Of a stretch of DNA of 64,000 nucleotides, positions 42,867-51,748 are shown one piece after another (the first letter of the stretch is position 1; each line of letters begins with the position of its first letter). The stretch spans positions 1-64,000 of the forward strand of contig CAJTCL010000010.1 of NCBI GenBank assembly GCA_910575005.1. The letters are read 5' to 3'. The notes below the pieces were generated by a model that saw only the letters and a program-made list of their open reading frames with translations, was not told the DNA's origin and made no database searches. A program made the position numbers and the translations under genes. Origin of the DNA: Lachnospiraceae bacterium (GTDB lineage: Bacteria; Bacillota; Clostridia; Lachnospirales; Lachnospiraceae).

Positions 42867-43850
42867 ATGAGACGAAGAAAATTAATGTGGCTCATGATGA
42901 TAGTGGCTGGAGTGCTGCTGTCGGGATGCGGCCTGGAGGAGAGTATGGAAATCAATGGTGATCTGTCGTCTAAGGTGACAAATCAGATTTGTACCACAGA
43001 TGAGGAGGAGAAAGAGATCAATAAGGAATTGAGCCAGGAGGGGATGGGTAACTTACAGGAAATGATGAAAGAAATAGGCTATACCCGTGCTGGGAAGAAA
43101 AAGCTGAATGGTGTAGAACATAATGTTTACCAGATCACTGAAAGAATGTCAGTGAAAGACACCAAAGAAGAATTTGTAGTTTTAAATAAAAATCAGGCAG
43201 TTATGGATATGTCAGTACTTTCAGAGACACTTAATGAGAATATGGGGGAGATGGAAGGCGTTCGTTTTGATGAGATCGGGAGTCTGACGGTTCGTATCAA
43301 ATATCCGTTTTCCATATATAAAACCAATGGAAAACTACAAAAGGACGGCTGTACAGTTGAATATCCTCTAAATATGTTGCGAAAGCTAGAACGTGCCTAT
43401 GCGGTCAGCAGCGCAAAATATGCGAACAACAAGAAATGTACATTTTATGGTGTGAAAAACAAATCCTATTATCGGACAAGTAAGAATGTCAAGGCAGAAT
43501 CGGAAGGTGTAATTACCAGTTTTAAGGTCAATAAGGTCAGCCAGGGCGATAATAGTTATAAGGCGGAAAAAGAAGGTGTCTATGTTGTAAAGGCAAAATT
43601 GCTGGCAGGAAATACCAAGACGGTTAAATTTACGATAGATAAGACAAAACCTGTTACCAATATGAAAGCCAAGAAATACAGCCAGAAAGTGACCGTCAAT
43701 TTTCGGGATAAGCTTTCTGGTGTAAAGAAGGCAACTCTGAACGGCAAAAAAATCAGCAATGGAAAGGTTGTAACCAAAAAGGGAAATTATCTGCTTAAGA
43801 TAACAGATCGAGCAGGAAATGTCAGAACTGTTAAATTTTCTATAAAATAG
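42867..43850 (+). CDS. Lipoprotein with C-terminal Ig-like domain
   Basis: A 327-residue lipoprotein: MRRRK N-region, hydrophobic core and lipobox LLSGC (Cys near residue 21). The middle part has no family I recognise. The C-terminal third contains two beta-rich units, the last of the Big/HYR-like kind with FTIDKTKPVTNMKAK and LLKITDRAGNVRTVKFSI. AAAAGGAGAGG precedes the start. Function unknown; an extracellular adhesive or enzyme-supporting role is a guess. Confidence 0.75.
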   Translation: MRRRKLMWLMMIVAGVLLSGCGLEESMEINGDLSSKVTNQICTTDEEEKEINKELSQEGMGNLQEMMKEIGYTRAGKKKLNGVEHNVYQITERMSVKDTKEEFVVLNKNQAVMDMSVLSETLNENMGEMEGVRFDEIGSLTVRIKYPFSIYKTNGKLQKDGCTVEYPLNMLRKLERAYAVSSAKYANNKKCTFYGVKNKSYYRTSKNVKAESEGVITSFKVNKVSQGDNSYKAEKEGVYVVKAKLLAGNTKTVKFTIDKTKPVTNMKAKKYSQKVTVNFRDKLSGVKKATLNGKKISNGKVVTKKGNYLLKITDRAGNVRTVKFSIK

Positions 43851-43860
43851 ATGTGATTTA

Positions 43861-43910
43861 AAGGAGGAAAGGAAGCTGCTGCAGATTAGTCTGCGGCAGC
43901 TTCCTGTTGA
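43861..43910 (+). promoter_or_regulatory. Hairpin between ribosome binding site and start codon of the MATE gene
   Basis: AAGGAGG sits at 43861-43867, far from the start. Between them GGAAGCTGC (43871-43879) pairs with GCAGCTTCC (43896-43904), and inside it GCAGA pairs with TCTGC around TTAG. If folded, only about ten unpaired bases separate the ribosome binding site from the GTG at 43911. No T tract follows, so it is not a normal terminator. Confidence 0.55.
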
Positions 43911-45278
43911 GTGAAAATGAAAACAAAATCTTATGAAATTGACATGTGCAATGGCGACTTGTTCCCCAAAATTCTGGCATTTTCTATCCCTTTGATGTTA
44001 TCTAGTATTCTGCAGCTTTTATTTAATGCTGCGGATATGGTGGTGGTTGGAAGATTTGCAGGCAGTACGGCATTGGCAGCAGTGGGGGCAAATGCTTCGT
44101 TGATCAATCTTTTGACAAACCTATTTATTGGATTTTCCGTGGGAGCTAATGTTATGGTAGCGCAATCTTATGGCGCCAAAAAACAGAGAGAAATGAGTGA
44201 GACCGTGCACAGTGCCATTGTATTAAGTCTAATTTGTGGGTGTGTGCTGCTTGCATTGGGTATAGTGGCTGCGCCTGAAATTTTGATATTAATGGGAACC
44301 CCTGAAGATGTACTAGGGCAGGCGGTATTATATATTCGTATCTATTTTAGTGGTATGCCAGTAATTCTTTTGTATAATTTTGGAAGCTCTATCTTGCGTG
44401 CTGTGGGAGATACTAGGCGTCCTTTGTATTATCTTCTGGCGGCAGGTGTGATCAATATTATCTTAAATTTATTGTTTGTGATAGGTTTTGGCATTGGTGT
44501 GGCAGGTGTGGCTCTGGCCACCGTGATTTCTCAGTGCGTGTCTGCCGCTTTGATTGTGCGTTGCATGATGCATATGGAGGGCGGCTGTCGGCTGGAAATC
44601 AAGAAACTTGGCATGAAGCGGGATCAGGTGATACAGATTATACGCATAGGGCTTCCGGCAGGTCTGCAGGGAACAGTATTTTCTCTATCCAATGTCTTGA
44701 TACAATCTTCTGTCAATGCATTTGGTTCAGTGGCAATGGCTGGAAATACTGCGGCTTCCAATATTGAGGGATTTATCTATATGGCTATGAACGCTTATCA
44801 TCAGACTGCACTCAGTTTTTGCAGTCAGAATCTTGGAGCCGGAAATTATAAACGGATTCGCAAGGTACTCTTAGAATGCCTGGCAATGGTAACATTCGTG
44901 GGTCTGACAATGGGATGGGCCGCATATCTTTTTGGAAATCAGCTTTTAGGAATATATTCCTCAGATCCAAAAGTGATTGAAATAGGTTTGCTGCGTCTGT
45001 CGGTGATCTGTACCACTTACTGTTTGTGTGGAATTATGGATGTGCTGGTTGGGGGACTGAGGGGCATTGGCTCCGCGGTACTGCCAATGGTTGTGTCGTT
45101 GTTAGGGGCCTGCGGATTTCGGATTTTGTGGATTTTTACAATTTTTCAATGGGAACACAGCTTGTGGATGCTCTATTTATCTTACCCTGTTTCTTGGTTA
45201 TTGACTGCGGTAGTACATGCAGGCTGCTTTGTATTTTTGATTGGCAGACGAAATTCCAACTCGGTGTTAAACACATAG
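43911..45278 (+). CDS. MATE-family multidrug efflux transporter
   Basis: A 455-residue inner membrane exporter with about twelve hydrophobic segments. The start reads MKMKTKSYEIDMCNGDLFPK and then FSIPLMLSSILQLLFNAADM, the usual NorM/DinF-type opening with VVVGRFAGSTALAAVGA. MATE proteins expel cationic drugs and metabolites by sodium or proton antiport; the substrate here cannot be predicted. The GTG at 43911 and the ATG at 43917 are both possible; see the hairpin upstream. It is followed by the arylpyruvate operon after 136 bases. Confidence 0.92.
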   Translation: MKMKTKSYEIDMCNGDLFPKILAFSIPLMLSSILQLLFNAADMVVVGRFAGSTALAAVGANASLINLLTNLFIGFSVGANVMVAQSYGAKKQREMSETVHSAIVLSLICGCVLLALGIVAAPEILILMGTPEDVLGQAVLYIRIYFSGMPVILLYNFGSSILRAVGDTRRPLYYLLAAGVINIILNLLFVIGFGIGVAGVALATVISQCVSAALIVRCMMHMEGGCRLEIKKLGMKRDQVIQIIRIGLPAGLQGTVFSLSNVLIQSSVNAFGSVAMAGNTAASNIEGFIYMAMNAYHQTALSFCSQNLGAGNYKRIRKVLLECLAMVTFVGLTMGWAAYLFGNQLLGIYSSDPKVIEIGLLRLSVICTTYCLCGIMDVLVGGLRGIGSAVLPMVVSLLGACGFRILWIFTIFQWEHSLWMLYLSYPVSWLLTAVVHAGCFVFLIGRRNSNSVLNT

Positions 45279-45303
45279 AATTATAAAAATTTTAGTTTAT
45301 AAG

Positions 45304-45402
45304 TTTAACTGGTTCCAGTAAAATTTTACTTCCTTAAAGTGAACATTTATGCTAAAATAGTAACATCTGTGTCTTAGTATAAGTGTTAAAATACCAGTTA
45401 AA
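45304..45402 (+). promoter_or_regulatory. Inverted repeats upstream of the arylpyruvate operon
   Basis: TTTAACTGGT (45304-45313) and its exact complement ACCAGTTAAA (45393-45402) lie 79 bases apart, the second touching the ribosome binding site. The first is part of the palindrome ACTGG-TT-CCAGT. A -10-like TAAAAT lies at 45353-45358 with no good -35. These may be operators for a regulator of the operon, which is not encoded next to it. Confidence 0.45.
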
Positions 45403-45414
45403 GGAGAAAATAGA

Positions 45415-46716
45415 ATGATTTGGGCAAAAGAAGAAACGATGTCTAGGGCTGAGATCGAAGCCATTCAATTACAACGGCTTCAGGAGACAGTAAAACGGGT
45501 ATATGAAAAGGTTGCGCCATATCGCCAGAAAATGGAGGAGGCTAAAGTAAAACCTGAAGATATTAAGAACCTAAAGGATCTCAGAAGACTGCCATTTATT
45601 ACCAAACAGGATATGCGGGATAATTATCCTTTTGGATTGTTCGCAGTGCCAAAAGATCAGTTGGTGCGCATTCATGCCTCCAGTGGAACCACTGGCAAGC
45701 CGACCGTTGTAGGATATACCAAGAAGGATTTGGAGATTTGGACAGAATGTGTCTCACGAATTGCCGCAATGGGCGGCGCTACTGAAAAAGATGTGGCACA
45801 GATCTGCTTTGGATATGGTATGTTTACCGGAGCGCTGGGACTGCATTTTGGATTGGAGAACATGGGAGCGGCGATTGTGCCTTCTTCCACTGGCAATACA
45901 GAGAAACAAATCATGTTTATGAAAGATTTTGGCACCACGCTTCTGGTGGCCACACCATCTTATGCGCTGCGTATTGGAGAAGTGGCAAAACAGATGGGTA
46001 TTGACCCAAAGACGGATTTACAGGTCAAAATCGGTCTGGTAGGCAGTGAGCTTCTCACTGAGGCAATGCGTACCGAAATGCATAAGCTTTGGGGCGAGGA
46101 TATGTTGGTGACTTCCAATTATGGCATGAGTGAGCTGATGGGACCAGGGGTATCTGGAGAGTGTGAACAGCTCTGTGGAATGCATGTCAATGAGGATTTC
46201 TTTATACCAGAAATTATTGATCCCAAGACAGAGGAGGTACTGCCGCCGGGAGAGAAGGGTGAGTTAGTGATTACCTGTATCTATAAGGAGGCGCTGCCGC
46301 TGATTCGTTATCGCACTAAGGATATAACCCGTTTGAATTATGAACCATGTAAATGTGGCAGAACTACTGTGCGCATGGAAAATCTCGATGGCAGAACAGA
46401 TGATATGCTGAAAATTCGTGGCGTCAATGTATTCCCCAGCCAGATTGAGGAAGTGTTGCTGGGCATTGATGAGATTGGCCCTCATTATGAGATTATTGTC
46501 ACCAGGAAAGATCATTCTGATATCCTAAAGATTCGGGTAGAACTGATGGAGCCGATGGATGCATATAAGGAACTGCAGGCATTGGAGAAAAAAATCAAAC
46601 AGAGATTACGTATTGTTCTGGGGTTAGATGCTAAAATACGCATGGAATCCCCCAATACCTTACAGAGATTTGAGGGAAAAGCCCAGAGAGTCAAAGATTT
46701 GAGAAAGGAAGTGTAA
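45415..46716 (+). CDS. paaK: Phenylacetate-CoA ligase family protein 1
   Basis: An adenylate-forming ligase of 433 residues that interconverts aryl acids and aryl-CoA with ATP. It shows [16 protein letters not shown] near residue 88, the central YGMSELMGPGVSGEC, CKCGRT with a metal-binding look, and [12 protein letters not shown]. In this operon it probably runs in reverse, making ATP from arylacetyl-CoA. AAAGGAGAAAA precedes the ATG. It is followed four bases later by iorA. Confidence 0.93.
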   Translation: MIWAKEETMSRAEIEAIQLQRLQETVKRVYEKVAPYRQKMEEAKVKPEDIKNLKDLRRLPFITKQDMRDNYPFGLFAVPKDQLVRIHASSGTTGKPTVVGYTKKDLEIWTECVSRIAAMGGATEKDVAQICFGYGMFTGALGLHFGLENMGAAIVPSSTGNTEKQIMFMKDFGTTLLVATPSYALRIGEVAKQMGIDPKTDLQVKIGLVGSELLTEAMRTEMHKLWGEDMLVTSNYGMSELMGPGVSGECEQLCGMHVNEDFFIPEIIDPKTEEVLPPGEKGELVITCIYKEALPLIRYRTKDITRLNYEPCKCGRTTVRMENLDGRTDDMLKIRGVNVFPSQIEEVLLGIDEIGPHYEIIVTRKDHSDILKIRVELMEPMDAYKELQALEKKIKQRLRIVLGLDAKIRMESPNTLQRFEGKAQRVKDLRKEV

Positions 46717-46719
46717 TCA

Positions 46720-48456
46720 GTGGAAAAGAAGATTATGTTGGGAAATGAGGCAATTGCCAGAGGTGCTTATGAAGCTGGAGTAAAAGTTTCAGCGGCTTAT
46801 CCGGGAACGCCAAGTACAGAAATCAGTGAGAATATTGCCAAATATGAGGAAATTTATGCAGAGTGGTCGCCCAATGAAAAGGTCGCCACAGAAGTTGCAA
46901 TTGGTGCTTCGATCAGTGGTGTTCGGGCAATGGCCTCCATGAAACATGTAGGAGTGAACGTGGCCAGCGATCCTTTATATACCATTTCCTATGGCGGTGT
47001 CAATGGCGGGCTGGTGTTGGTAGCAGCAGATGATCCAGGACTCTACAGCTCACAGAATGAACAAGATACCAGATGTGTGGCAAGAGCGGCGATGGTTCCT
47101 GTGTTAGAACCTTCTGATAGTCAGGAAGCCAAGGATTTTGTAAAGTTTGCCTATGAGCTCAGTGAGAAATATGATACACCAGTGATTGTCCGCACAACAA
47201 CCCGTCTGGCGCATTCTCAGGGTACTGTAACCTTAGAGGAGCGGGTGGAACCTGAGGACAAACCATATGAGAGAAATCCAGCCAAATATGTGATGATGCC
47301 AGCCAATGCGATTGGACGCCATGTCTATGTGGAGCAGCGACTGAAAGCGATGGCAGAAGACGGCAATGAGTTTGCCATCAATAAGGCTGAATATCAAGAT
47401 ACATCCATTGGATTTATCACCAGCGGGATTCCCTATCAGTATGTAAAGGAAGCCTGTCCCAATGCCTCTGTATTAAAGCTTGGCATGGTACATCCTCTTC
47501 CTAGAAAGCTGATAGAAGAATTTGCTTCCAAAGTGGATAAGCTTTACATATTTGAAGAATTGGAGCCGGTGATTGAGGAGCAGGTAAAATCCTGGGGGAT
47601 TGAAGCTGTTGGAAAAGAAATATTTACGGTACAGGGTGAATATTCTGCCAATATGATTCGTGAGAAGATATTAAAACAGGAGATTAACATTAAAAATCCG
47701 GCGAAAGTTCCAGCAAGACCGCCAATTTTATGTCCAGGCTGCCCGCACAGAAGTGTCTATTCCGTTTTAAACAAATTAAAAATTCATGCTGCGGGAGATA
47801 TTGGATGTTATACGCTCGGGGCAGTGCCCCCATTAAATGTCATTGATACTACAATATGTATGGGTGCCAGCATTTCCACACTTCATGGCATGGAAAAGGC
47901 AAAGGGCAAGGAATATATCAAGAACTGGGTAGCAGTGATTGGTGATTCGACCTTTATGCATACAGGTGTCAATTCTCTGATGAATATGGTATATAATCAG
48001 GGGACAGGGACAGTGGTAATTTTAGATAATTCTACCACGGGAATGACCGGACATCAGGATCACGCGGCAACTGGAAAGACACTGAAGGGCGAGACGGTTC
48101 CAGCAATTAATATTTATCATCTCTGTAAAGCAATGGGAATTGAGCATGTGGTGGAAGTAGATGCATTTGACACTCAAAAATTAGAACAGATTGTCAAAGA
48201 AGAGGTGGCCAGAGATGCTGTTTCTGTGATTATTACAAAATCTCCCTGTGTGCTCTTAAAGGGAAATGTATTTCCTTACAAATGCAAGCCTGTGGCAGAT
48301 GCCTGCAAAAAATGTGGCGCCTGTTTAAAGCCTGGCTGTCCAGCATTGACCAAACAGGCAGATGGAAGTATTGCCATTGATGATACTATGTGCAATGGCT
48401 GCGGGCTTTGTGAACAGTTGTGTAAATTTGGCGCTATAGAGCGGGTAGAAGCATAG
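46720..48456 (+). CDS. iorA: Indolepyruvate:ferredoxin oxidoreductase, alpha subunit
   Basis: The 578-residue alpha subunit of the thiamine-diphosphate enzyme that oxidises indole-, phenyl- and hydroxyphenylpyruvate to arylacetyl-CoA, reducing ferredoxin. It has the N-terminal GNEAIARGAYEAGVKVSAAY pyrimidine-binding part, the thiamine site with GDIGCYTLG and GDSTFMHTGVNSL, and a C-terminal ferredoxin domain (CKKCGACLKPGCP and CNGCGLCEQLC) for two [4Fe-4S] clusters. It starts at GTG 46720 and follows paaK closely. Confidence 0.96.
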   Translation: MEKKIMLGNEAIARGAYEAGVKVSAAYPGTPSTEISENIAKYEEIYAEWSPNEKVATEVAIGASISGVRAMASMKHVGVNVASDPLYTISYGGVNGGLVLVAADDPGLYSSQNEQDTRCVARAAMVPVLEPSDSQEAKDFVKFAYELSEKYDTPVIVRTTTRLAHSQGTVTLEERVEPEDKPYERNPAKYVMMPANAIGRHVYVEQRLKAMAEDGNEFAINKAEYQDTSIGFITSGIPYQYVKEACPNASVLKLGMVHPLPRKLIEEFASKVDKLYIFEELEPVIEEQVKSWGIEAVGKEIFTVQGEYSANMIREKILKQEINIKNPAKVPARPPILCPGCPHRSVYSVLNKLKIHAAGDIGCYTLGAVPPLNVIDTTICMGASISTLHGMEKAKGKEYIKNWVAVIGDSTFMHTGVNSLMNMVYNQGTGTVVILDNSTTGMTGHQDHAATGKTLKGETVPAINIYHLCKAMGIEHVVEVDAFDTQKLEQIVKEEVARDAVSVIITKSPCVLLKGNVFPYKCKPVADACKKCGACLKPGCPALTKQADGSIAIDDTMCNGCGLCEQLCKFGAIERVEA

Positions 48457-48475
48457 GATTGATTGGAGGCAGAAC

Positions 48476-49042
48476 ATGACAAAGAATATAATGATTGTAG
48501 GTGTGGGCGGACAAGGAACACTTTTGACCAGCCGGATTTTAGGCGGAATTATGCTGGATGCCAGATATGATGTAAAGTTGTCTGAAGTACACGGTATGGC
48601 ACAGAGAGGCGGAAGTGTGGTAACATTCGTGCGTTATGGAGAAAAGGTTTCTGAGCCGATTGTGGAAGAAGGACAGGCAGATGTGCTGATTGCTTTTGAG
48701 CAGTTGGAAGCGCTGCGCTATGCGCATTTTTTGAAAAAAGATGGTGTTCTTGTCGTGAATGAACAGCAGATTGAGCCAATTACGGTTGTCACTGGAGCGG
48801 CAGAATATCCAGAGGATATCATCAAAGGATTAGAGCAGGAGCATACTGTGTATAAAATTGACGCTATGGAGGAAGCAAAGAAGCTTGGAAATGCCAAGGT
48901 TTTTAATATTATTGTTCTTGGCATGGCCGCAAAACATATGGATTTCTCCAAGGAGGCTTGGCTTGAGGTAATCGAAAAGACTGTGCCGCCTAAGACGGTA
49001 GCAGTCAATCAGAAGGCGTTTTTGAAGGGCTATGAAGGATAA
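48476..49042 (+). CDS. iorB: Indolepyruvate:ferredoxin oxidoreductase, beta subunit
   Basis: The 188-residue gamma/beta-type subunit, opening MTKNIMIVGVGGQGTLLTSR with HGMAQRGGSVVTFVRYG, typical of IorB. It binds CoA and forms the active enzyme with IorA. GGAGGCAGAAC precedes the start, 19 bases after iorA. Confidence 0.96.
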   Translation: MTKNIMIVGVGGQGTLLTSRILGGIMLDARYDVKLSEVHGMAQRGGSVVTFVRYGEKVSEPIVEEGQADVLIAFEQLEALRYAHFLKKDGVLVVNEQQIEPITVVTGAAEYPEDIIKGLEQEHTVYKIDAMEEAKKLGNAKVFNIIVLGMAAKHMDFSKEAWLEVIEKTVPPKTVAVNQKAFLKGYEG

Positions 49043-49084
49043 TAGATCAGAATATAAGGAGAATAAGCAGGAGGTTTCACAGAC

Positions 49085-50383
49085 ATGATTTGGAATGAGA
49101 CGAAGGAATGTATGAGCAGGGATGAACTGGAATTTCTGCAGGGCAAACGTCTGGTTAAGGTGGTAGACAGAGTATACCACAATGTAGAATTTTACCGCAA
49201 AAAGATGCAGCAGATGGGGATTGAGCCGGGAGATATCAAGGGAATTGAGGATCTTCATAAGCTGCCCTATACCACAAAGAATGATTTGCGGGACACTTAT
49301 CCATTTGGATTATTTGCCGCACCGCAATCTGAAATTGTCCGTATTCATGCATCTTCAGGAACTACTGGAAAAGCTACAGTTGTGGGATATACCAGAAGAG
49401 ATTTGGAAATCTGGAGCGAGTGTGTGGCCAGGGCTCTGGCACAGGCAGGCGTTACCAGAAATGATATCATTCAGGTTGCCTATGGCTATGGATTATTTAC
49501 TGGTGGACTTGGCGCACATGGCGGTGCGGAAAAGCTTGGAGCGATGGTTGTACCCATGTCTACAGGAAACACCAAGAAATTGACCACAATGATGAAAGAT
49601 TTTGGCGTTACTGCGATTGCCTGCACTCCTTCCTACCTGCTTCATATTGCAGAGGTACTTGAGGAGGCTGGGGATATCCCAAACATCAAGCTTAAGGCGG
49701 CAATCTGCGGTGCAGAGCCTTGGACCGACAACATGCGTAAGCAGATAGAAGAAAAATTACATATCCATGCGTTTGATATTTATGGACTGTCTGAGGTGAT
49801 GGGACCAGGTGTGGCCTGTGACTGTGAGTACCATAAAGGCCTGCATGTATACGAAGATCATTTTCTGCCAGAGATCATTGACCCTAATACTTTAAAGCCA
49901 ATAGGAAAAGGAGAGAGCGGGGAATTGGTATTTACAACCTTGACGAAGGAAGGACTGCCGCTGCTTCGCTATCGTACCAAAGATTTGACAAGTATTTCTT
50001 ATGACAAATGTGAGTGTGGCAGGACACTGGCAAGAATTAGCCGTTTTAAGGGACGTTCGGATGATATGTTGATTATCCGCGGCGTCAATGTATTTCCGTC
50101 ACAGATTGAGGCTGCTCTGCTGGAGATGGGTGGTATTACGCCACACTATATGATGATTGTGGATCGTAAGAATAATCTTGATACTCTGGAAATCCAGGTG
50201 GAAGTAGAAGAGCGCTTCTTCTCCGATGAGATTAAAGAGTTGGAGAGCCTCACCAAAAAGATTGCACATGTGGTTCAAAATGCCATTGGACTGGCGGCAA
50301 AGATTAAGCTGGTAGCGCCAAAAACCTTGGAGCGCAGTATGGGTAAAGCAGTTCATGTGATGGACAAGCGTAATTTAGTCTAA
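49085..50383 (+). CDS. paaK: Phenylacetate-CoA ligase family protein 2
   Basis: A second PaaK-like ligase of 432 residues, paralogous to the one at 45415. It keeps [39 protein letters not shown] and [12 protein letters not shown]. Having two ligases flanking iorAB suggests different aryl substrates or directions. GGAGGTTTCAC precedes the ATG. It leads directly into the ACT protein gene. Confidence 0.94.
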   Translation: MIWNETKECMSRDELEFLQGKRLVKVVDRVYHNVEFYRKKMQQMGIEPGDIKGIEDLHKLPYTTKNDLRDTYPFGLFAAPQSEIVRIHASSGTTGKATVVGYTRRDLEIWSECVARALAQAGVTRNDIIQVAYGYGLFTGGLGAHGGAEKLGAMVVPMSTGNTKKLTTMMKDFGVTAIACTPSYLLHIAEVLEEAGDIPNIKLKAAICGAEPWTDNMRKQIEEKLHIHAFDIYGLSEVMGPGVACDCEYHKGLHVYEDHFLPEIIDPNTLKPIGKGESGELVFTTLTKEGLPLLRYRTKDLTSISYDKCECGRTLARISRFKGRSDDMLIIRGVNVFPSQIEAALLEMGGITPHYMMIVDRKNNLDTLEIQVEVEERFFSDEIKELESLTKKIAHVVQNAIGLAAKIKLVAPKTLERSMGKAVHVMDKRNLV

Positions 50384-50396
50384 AGGAGGGTTTGTT

Positions 50397-50831
50397 ATGT
50401 TTATTAAACAATTGTCAGTATTTATTGAAAATCAGGAAGGACGTCTGGAAGAGGTATTAGATGTATTAAGAGAAGAGCAAGTGAGCATTATTTCATTGAG
50501 CCTTGCTGATACCAGCGAGTATGGCTTGCTGCGTATGATTACCTCTAATCCAGAAGCAGGGCAGGCCGCATTGAAAGAAAAAGGATTTGCGGCAATGTTG
50601 ACAGATGTGTTGGCGGTAAGACTTTCTCATCAGGTTGGCAAGCTGCAGGAGATTTTAAGCCATGTCTGCAAGGCTGGATTAAATGTAGAATATATGTATG
50701 CGTTGTCCAATAAGGATGATGAGGCTTCTATTATCTGTAAAATTTCCAATGGGGATGAGGCGGCAGAGCTTTTAAAGAGTAAAGAAGTTGCCTTGTATAG
50801 CCAGGATGATATTATGAGGATATTTTGTTGA
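50397..50831 (+). CDS. Tandem ACT-domain protein
   Basis: A 144-residue protein made of two ACT domains (FIKQLSVFIENQEGRLEEVL and a second from about residue 70 with VGKLQEILSHVCKAGLNVEY). ACT domains bind amino acids; here it may sense an aromatic amino acid and regulate the ligases or oxidoreductase. AAGGAGGG precedes the start. Similar proteins are found beside iorAB-paaK in other anaerobes. Confidence 0.88.
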   Translation: MFIKQLSVFIENQEGRLEEVLDVLREEQVSIISLSLADTSEYGLLRMITSNPEAGQAALKEKGFAAMLTDVLAVRLSHQVGKLQEILSHVCKAGLNVEYMYALSNKDDEASIICKISNGDEAAELLKSKEVALYSQDDIMRIFC

Positions 50832-50849
50832 TGGGAGTGAAATTGTGTA

Positions 50850-51662
50850 ATGATTGTTGATTTTCATACCCATATTTTTCCAGATAAAATTGCGGCAAGA
50901 ACGATTGAAAAATTGGAAAATATTGCCAATATAAAGGCTTTCACGGACGGCAGGGAGCACAGTCTTTCTGCTTCCATGCAGAAGGCCGGTGTTGATTTAT
51001 CGGTGGTTCTTCCGGTGGTCACAAAGCCAGAACAATTTGATACGGTCAATGAGTTTGCAATGCAGCTTAATGAAAAATATCAGCAGCAGAAAACGCGTTT
51101 GCTGTCTTTTGGTGGCATTCATCCAGATACTTTGGATTTTAGAAGAGAACTGCGTGTAATTAAAGAACTCGGGCTTTTGGGGATTAAGCTGCACCCAGAC
51201 TACCAAAACACCTATTTTGATGATATCAAGTATATGCGAATCTTAGATTATGCTTCGGAATTGGGCTTGATCAGTGTTATCCATGCTGGGGTGGATATTG
51301 GTTTTCCAGACCATGTGCGCTGTAACCCTGAGCGCATCCGCAAGGTGATCGACCAAGTGCAGCCTGAAAATATGGTATTAGCCCATTATGGCAGTTTTGA
51401 TTTGTGGCGGGGCGTGGAGGAATTGTTGGTCGGGGAAAATGTGTACCTGGACACAGCATATACCTTTGGCTTTATTGAGGACAGCACATTCTTGCGGATT
51501 CTCAAAAATCATGGTGCAGATAAAATTCTCTTTGCTACGGACAGCCCTTGGAGCGGACAGAAGGAGTCATTGGAGTATTTGAGAGCTCTGGGTCTTACCA
51601 AAGAAGAGCTTCAACAGATTTCGGGCGAAAATGCCCAAAATCTGTTAGGCCATAATTTCTAG
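50850..51662 (+). CDS. Amidohydrolase-family TIM-barrel hydrolase
   Basis: A 270-residue protein of the amidohydrolase-2 group, with the metal-binding start MIVDFHTHIFPDKI, KLHPDYQ, ISVIHAGVDIG and LFATDSPW near the end. This group includes decarboxylases and hydrolases acting on aromatic or heterocyclic acids, so a role in arylpyruvate or indole metabolism is possible, but not shown. GGGAGTGA precedes the ATG. Confidence 0.85.
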   Translation: MIVDFHTHIFPDKIAARTIEKLENIANIKAFTDGREHSLSASMQKAGVDLSVVLPVVTKPEQFDTVNEFAMQLNEKYQQQKTRLLSFGGIHPDTLDFRRELRVIKELGLLGIKLHPDYQNTYFDDIKYMRILDYASELGLISVIHAGVDIGFPDHVRCNPERIRKVIDQVQPENMVLAHYGSFDLWRGVEELLVGENVYLDTAYTFGFIEDSTFLRILKNHGADKILFATDSPWSGQKESLEYLRALGLTKEELQQISGENAQNLLGHNF

Positions 51663-51748
51663 GATTATGAAAGAGTCTTCTATTGAGCTTTTCTTTCATA
51701 CAATCTGTATAAGTACTGCTTTGAGTGCTTGAACTTAGGAGGAAAAAC

